In this document: in pieces, positions 59,153 to 64,000 of the stretch | How the letters are laid out: every line of letters starts with the position of its first letter | Position numbering within the stretch: position 1 is the stretch's first letter | Assembly (NCBI GenBank): GCA_021613335.1 | Contig: JAJTWR010000308.1 | Location: forward strand, 2,834,001-2,898,000 | DNA length: 64,000 nt | Direction: 5' to 3' | Origin: Whitmania pigra | Lineage: Eukaryota; Annelida; Clitellata; Hirudinida; Haemopidae | Notes under the pieces: model-generated | Database searches by the model: none | What the model saw: the letters and a program-made list of their open reading frames with translations, nothing else | Told to the model about the DNA's origin: nothing | Program-made: the position numbers and the translations under genes

Positions 59153-61201
59153 TTGTTAGAGTTACCTTAAGACAGAGAACGACATTTTTTGTGACGAGCG
59201 AAGCGGTTGTAATTGAAATGATTCCTGCACGAGCGTCCCCGTAAGATTTCATTGGACAATAACACATCCAGAGCCACGCCCCTGAATATCAAATGAGACG
59301 CTGAACATCGTCGACGAGCATCCCAGTCATGACTAAAGACTGACCAGAAGTTTTGTTATTTTAAATTTATCTGTTAAGATCAAGCTAGCTAAATTTGAAT
59401 AAATAACAGAACTACTCAGTGACCCCGACGAAATTATTTAAAATAACACCAGAAGAGGTCATTCATTAAACTGATAAAGCTGAGTGAAAAACTGAGTGAG
59501 AGTAAATTCGTGATGTTCATGTCAGTGGCTCATCACGGCGAATTTTAAATAAAAAGTTAATGGATAATTCTATATTATTAATTGGTTTTAATATTTCGAT
59601 ATATAACAAATAACATTAGGAAGAGATCTTATAAATTACTCTATACCCTAAACGATTAAAAATTAAAAACAAATACATAAAAATGTCTGGCGCACTGATG
59701 TAAATGAAATAAAAAAGTTACATTGCACCCTTTCATTTTAGCATAACTTTGTAAATAATGAACTGGTCAATGCCAAATTTGGAATTTGTATGTGCACATT
59801 TTATTTCTAACGGATTGAATGATGACTGGAAATATATTAAATCATCAATTGATTTTTTTTAGGCCATAGAAAATGGTTACAAAAAGTTACTTTTGGGGAA
59901 ATTCAATTTATGGTTTAAGTGTCATGTAACTAATTTTTATATTTTTTCAAATATTATTTTTAGTAACAAGTTTTCTTTATTATTTAAAGTATTTACACAA
60001 ATGTAATTATATGATTTAGTAGTTTCCACCCAGACCACAAGTAAGCTTCCTTTTGCTGTGTGTTAAAATTATTAATATTAATAATTATCAAATAACAAAT
60101 ATCAAATTCAATTTGTGGAAACAGCATTGATAGTATTGTCTTCAAACCAGATTATAATAATTTTCATGATCATTTTCTTTATTCATAGCGGGCCCGAATT
60201 TAGGGTGGTTTAAGTGTTGAAATTCTCCGAAATATTAAAATAAGACTTTAATTGCAAATCTTATTGATTAATATAACATTATAAAATCTTAAATCGTCTT
60301 TATATATTATTATTATTACTATCTTTTGATTTTAAAATATTAAAGAATGAAATCATTTTCTGTGTATGGGCCTCATTCAAAGCCTTCAAATATCTCTAAT
60401 AATTAAATATTCCACTACTGCACAAGTACTTACAGACAATCTATTTGCATATATCAAATTTCGAATTAGTTAATATTTGATTTGCTGAAATATTTTCTCT
60501 GAAGACTTTGGAAAGAACCTTTTTTTGAATTCATGATGTGAATTTTTGATGTCTTTCATACACATATTTTGCTCCAGAGACGCCCCCTCGGGCTGGGGAG
60601 AAGAGGGGGGTGCATCTTGCCCTCCCACTTGGCATAAACTGAAATAAGTTGGAAAAATTAGGATTCAAAATTCAAATGCATATTATATTAACTTCTGTAA
60701 GGTTTCAGATTTAAAATTACAACAACTATTTAATTTAAGATAATGTACGCAGACACCCATCGCTCTCGGTATTAAATTAAATTCGTCATTGGTTGGATAT
60801 TTCGTTGTCTTGGTGATTTTGCTTACTTTCATAATTTATTGTCGGTTATTTAAGAGTTTGAGTTTTTACAAGTGGCGCTTGTAACCGTTTAAACGCACTT
60901 TTTACAAGTCATAAGTAACGCTTGCCGGATTGTGCTGGAATTGACTCAGAACAAGAGACCGAACGCTGAACTCATAAGAGCTTTCCATATGAGAAATCCG
61001 CAGAAATATGTCGATTTTTGATTCCTTCCCGTCAGATTTCGTATCCCCTCCGCATTTTTGCATAAAATCAATTCTTATCAATTTATGTTAATGAATAAGT
61101 AATTCTATTGTTTAAATGAAATATCTGATTGCTTATAAACCAATAACAAAATTTCTTGGTTGCTAGTAATTTAGTTCTACCCACCACAGATAGCAACGAA
61201 A
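59153..61201. other. Intergenic, AT-rich 5' flank of SIX4/5
   Basis: No coding signal. It presumably includes the SIX4/5 promoter next to 59,152. A short GC-rich patch at about 60,570-60,640 (GACGCCCCCTCGGG ... GCCCTCCCACTTGG) stands out and may be a hAT-type remnant. Confidence 0.55.
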
Positions 61202-61603
61202 ATGTCTGCTTTAATTCGCGGCATTTTGAGTTTCTTTTTAACTATTTCCAAAGTTTTCGCAAATGTAAATATAATAACATCGAAGTAAAATCATTAAAAA
61301 ATTAAATTTGCAAACTTTAAGAATTATTTTTTTAAAGTGCGGCTTCCGCAGACGCAATTACCACCCCAACCCTGCTCGCATTTGAAGTATTCCCCACACT
61401 TGCGAACATCTTTTGTGGATGACCCTACAGCACATTCAAAACAATGGCACACAGAGATAAATGCTCAAAAATTCAAAAACCTTCTACCCAAAAGTGTTGT
61501 GATACTTTTTCAAGAAAAAAAAACTGGAAAAACATTTGTAATGATCTTTGAATGTATACACTCTTATAAAAATAGTTTGAAGACAGGCAGGGTACTTGAA
61601 TGA
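61202..61603 (+). CDS. Candidate small secreted protein, two exons (tentative)
   Basis: An ATG at 61,202 opens MSALIRGILSFFLTISKVFA, which looks like a signal peptide with a possible cleavage after FA. A GT donor (AAT/GTAAAT) follows at 61,265, and a CAG acceptor at 61,351 after a T-rich tract restores phase 0. The joined frame (61,202-61,264 plus 61,352-61,603) is 105 residues: the signal, then a Pro/His/Lys-rich part with QLPPQPCSHLKYSP and FKNLLPKSVVILFQEKK, and only two or three Cys. AATAAA occurs at 61,645 and 61,677. A different acceptor at 61,337 would end it after about 15 further residues. No family is recognised; it could be chance. Confidence 0.3.
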
Positions 61604-62440
61604 CTCAAACACGGCTGATTCGAGCATTTTATTGAACACTTCGAAATAAATAACACTTTTGCTGTTTGCATTTTGCAATAAATTAGAGACGTTATTTATA
61701 AGAAATCAGAACAATTTAAAATAATTTAGGATTGGGACAATCCACACTCTTGCTAGCGGCATTTTCAGTTAGGCAACATGATGACATGTTTGTGGCAAGA
61801 TCCTCCGATATCTTCCACGGTTTAATTGGTTCTTAATGAAGAAAAAAGATAACTTTGCTTTCAATCAAAAATTGAAGCTGTTATATCCGACGGGTGCCTT
61901 AATATTAATGTGATTAACTAGATATATTGGTGTACTAAGTGTGTTTTATTAATATCAATAATCGATGGAGGTGCATATTTGGTAGGACAAAAGATCATAA
62001 ATGTTATGATCTTGCGAATTAATTACTCAATAATAAGCTTAATCACTGCGCCACAACAACACCTCCCCCTCTATAATAAACATGGTAGTTGTGCCTTTCA
62101 ATCTTGCCTCTATCAAAGATCCAGTTAGTCGTGCACTTTGAACTGGCTCTCTGATTAATTGTTGGAACTGCCGCTAATAGTTCTCCAACCAAAATTCTAT
62201 TATTGACTTCCTTCCAACGCCATGGTTTGTAAAACACTTCTGTCTCCAGCTCAGTTCTCTGCAAATGACTTGCACTATCTCTTTTCGGATGGAGAATTCT
62301 CCACTGGACTCTATAATCCTGGTACCGGGGCTTTGATAGTCTTCTTCGATCTCTTCTGTTAACTGATTTACCTTTTCTCTCCTTTCTGAAGAGCCAAAGG
62401 TCCAATCGTACCTCGCTTGGTTTCACAGTCTCAACTCCTC

Positions 62441-62670
62441 TTGAAACCATGAACCTGTGGACCAACCATCTACCTAATCTTCCTCCCTCCTTCAGGGAAG
62501 ACTGAAAGTTCATAGGTAGCGATCTTGTCACGACCTTTCTTAGTCTCATTGTTTCCCTTTCTGGTGCCGTGATCCTATGAACCCACCTTCTACCCAATCC
62601 TCCTCCCTCCTTCAGGAAAAACCTAGGGTCTGTCGGTAACGTTTTTGTCTTGATACTATCCACCAGTCCT
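62441..62670. repeat. Tandem duplication, period 120 bp
   Basis: TCCTCCCTCCTTCAGG at 62,481 recurs at 62,601 with matching flanks (ACCAACCATCTACCTAATCT against ACCCACCTTCTACCCAATCC). The period equals 40 codons. Confidence 0.8.
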
Positions 62671-62892
62671 TGGAACACTTCTCGCACCAAGGTTTCAACC
62701 AGTACCTCCTCCTCCTCCTTTCTCTCTCTATGTAAATTGATGCATTCGATTCCGTCTCTTCCTGACAGAATCTCTGCTCTAATGATGGGTCTCAGACTTC
62801 TTTGCTAGGGAAGCTCCGGGATTTACCCAACATCTCAGTCATGGCATTCTTTGACCATTCTTGGTCGCGCTTATGACTATATACATTACAAT

Positions 62893-63030
62893 GTGTACTT
62901 ATGACACCTTGTAGACTGATTTATAGACCCACGGATCCATCTTCCGTGTTTTGACATATTTTACAACGTGGTCTTATGACATCTTCAAGGCTGATCTGCA
63001 AACCCACAGATCCATCCTCCGTGTCTTGAC
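62893..63030. repeat. Tandem duplication, period 75 bp
   Basis: CTTATGACACCTTGTAGACT at 62,898 recurs as CTTATGACATCTTCAAGGCT at 62,973; both continue to CCCAC-GATCCATC-TCCGTG. The period equals 25 codons. Confidence 0.8.
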
Positions 63031-63439
63031 CGCCAGCTGCTCCACAGGAATACTCCTTCTAGTGGGATGAGTCCACCATATGTGTCTCATATGTCCTGCA
63101 ACGTACCTCTGGTCGGGCCTCCATTCCCGAACCCCTCGTCTAAAGATACGTTGACTAAGTCTATCATACTAGACTTATCTAAATTATCTAGATCTTCTTT
63201 TAACTCCTGTGGGAGAACCTCCTCCCCAAACTTAGTTTCAAAAGATTTGTTTGACTGATCTTGACCAAACCAATCTCTGGTTTCGAGTTAGTATCGCTCC
63301 GCTCCTGGAATGTATGCGTGACCTCATACATGGTATGCTTTGAGCTGACATTAATCAATTCCCTCTCAGCTCTAATATGATCCGTGTCCATGATATGAGA
63401 CTCATCTTTATCAAAAGGCAGGACTGAATCTTTCTCGCT

Positions 63440-63770
63440 CCTTCCCTCATCAGGGACGAACTTGATTCCTAAGGATAACCTCTGGCATTCCGGCAGATAC
63501 TTTTGCATCACCAGCTCCATAGAGTCACTCTCGAGAAGAAATGTATCCTCATCGCTTCCTTCCTCATCAGGGACGAACTTGACCACTAAGGATAACCTCT
63601 GGCATACCCTTGTGCATCACCAGCTCCCTAGAGTCACCCTCTAGAAGGACTGTATCCTCATCGCTCCCTTCCTCATCAGGGGCTAACTTGACTCCTAAGG
63701 ATAACCTCTGGCATTCCGGCAGATCCTTCTGCATCACCAGCTCCCTAGAGTCACCCTCGACTTCTTTCTA
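63440..63770. repeat. Tandem repeat, three units, period 117 then 109 bp
   Basis: Units begin TCATCAGGG at 63,447, 63,564 and 63,673. The first period (117 bp) is 39 codons. The second unit has lost 8 bp (GGCATACCC against GGCATTCCGGCAGATAC), which breaks the frame. Confidence 0.9.
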
Positions 63771-64000
63771 CAACTTTGCACTTTCGAAGTCTTCTTGTGT
63801 AAACCACTCGTATTGATCATTAAGCTTAGTGGAATATCCCTCAAACAACTCTTTAACTGAGAATTCGTCTTCAGCCCACAGCTTCTGCTCCCTTCTGCAA
63901 CAGAAAGCTCCAAGGGCTTCCTTGAGGGGTGGAATTTGGCTCAACCACTCGCTGCCTAACAGCTGTCCTACACCTTCAGCCACGTAGCAACGTCCTTGGC

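Larger units (their letters stand above)
62043..63983 (-). pseudogene. Repetitive, frame-broken coding-like region
   Basis: Minus-strand frames at 62,043-62,690, 63,200-63,586 and 63,768-63,983 look protein-like but do not connect without frameshifts. They include a 39-residue repeat unit around LPECQRLSLG-x-KFVPDEEGS (63,447-63,780), a 40-residue repeat with KEGG-RLGR-W-VHRF (62,440-62,660), and MAEGVGQLLGSEWLSQIPPL at the right. I do not recognise the family; a decayed mobile-element polyprotein or a repeat-rich lineage-specific gene are both possible. Plus-strand Ser-rich frames over the same DNA are probably shadows. Confidence 0.4.

Overview
The window is nuclear DNA from an invertebrate metazoan. 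It is AT-rich and carries many short coding exons with GT..AG splice sites, AATAAA signals, ATN-type microsatellites and fossils of eukaryotic transposons (R2-like and CR1-like LINEs, pogo/Tigger, hAT, tRNA-derived SINEs). No prokaryotic or organellar features are seen. The gene set (RNF213, a p160 NCOA coactivator, RAD21, SIX4/5) is animal and most likely bilaterian; the species cannot be named from the sequence.

Layout. (1) 1-29,693, minus strand: one giant gene, RNF213 (mysterin), an AAA+ ATPase/E3 ubiquitin ligase. It starts at 29,693 and runs off the left edge. Its N-terminal CBM20-like domain, P-loop AAA modules, RING finger and RZ finger can all be read; only the last C-terminal exons are missing. 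Its introns hold a pogo/Tigger fossil (8.4-9.3 kb) and, in a 6-kb intron (22.1-28.1 kb), a decayed R2-like retrotransposon interrupted by a CR1-like LINE, a short hAT-like element and, further downstream, a SINE. (2) 29.7-33.7 kb: intergenic, with a long inverted repeat and hAT/SINE-like remnants. (3) 33.7-46.2 kb, minus: a p160/SRC coactivator (NCOA; Taiman in flies) with PAS domains and seven LxxLL motifs. (4) 46.3-48.7 kb: shared 5' region between NCOA and RAD21, with a hAT fossil. (5) 48,750-53,327, plus: cohesin kleisin RAD21, 12 exons, 724 residues as reconstructed. (6) 54,100-55,488, minus: an uninterrupted 462-residue orphan reading frame, tail-to-tail with RAD21. (7) 57,717-59,152, minus: a compact two-exon SIX4/5-class homeobox gene. 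(8) 61.2-61.7 kb, plus: a tentative two-exon small secreted protein. (9) 62.0-64.0 kb: a decayed or frame-broken stretch containing three unrelated tandem duplications.

The genes do not form an operon or a single pathway. RNF213 acts in cytosolic ubiquitylation, lipid-droplet biology and innate defence. NCOA, RAD21 and SIX4/5 act in the nucleus (receptor coactivation, cohesin, homeodomain regulation). No CRISPR array, rRNA or intact tRNA gene was found. The least explained items are the orphan gene, the putative secreted gene, the NCOA bHLH that appears to lack its basic region, and the layered transposon fossils in the RNF213 intron.
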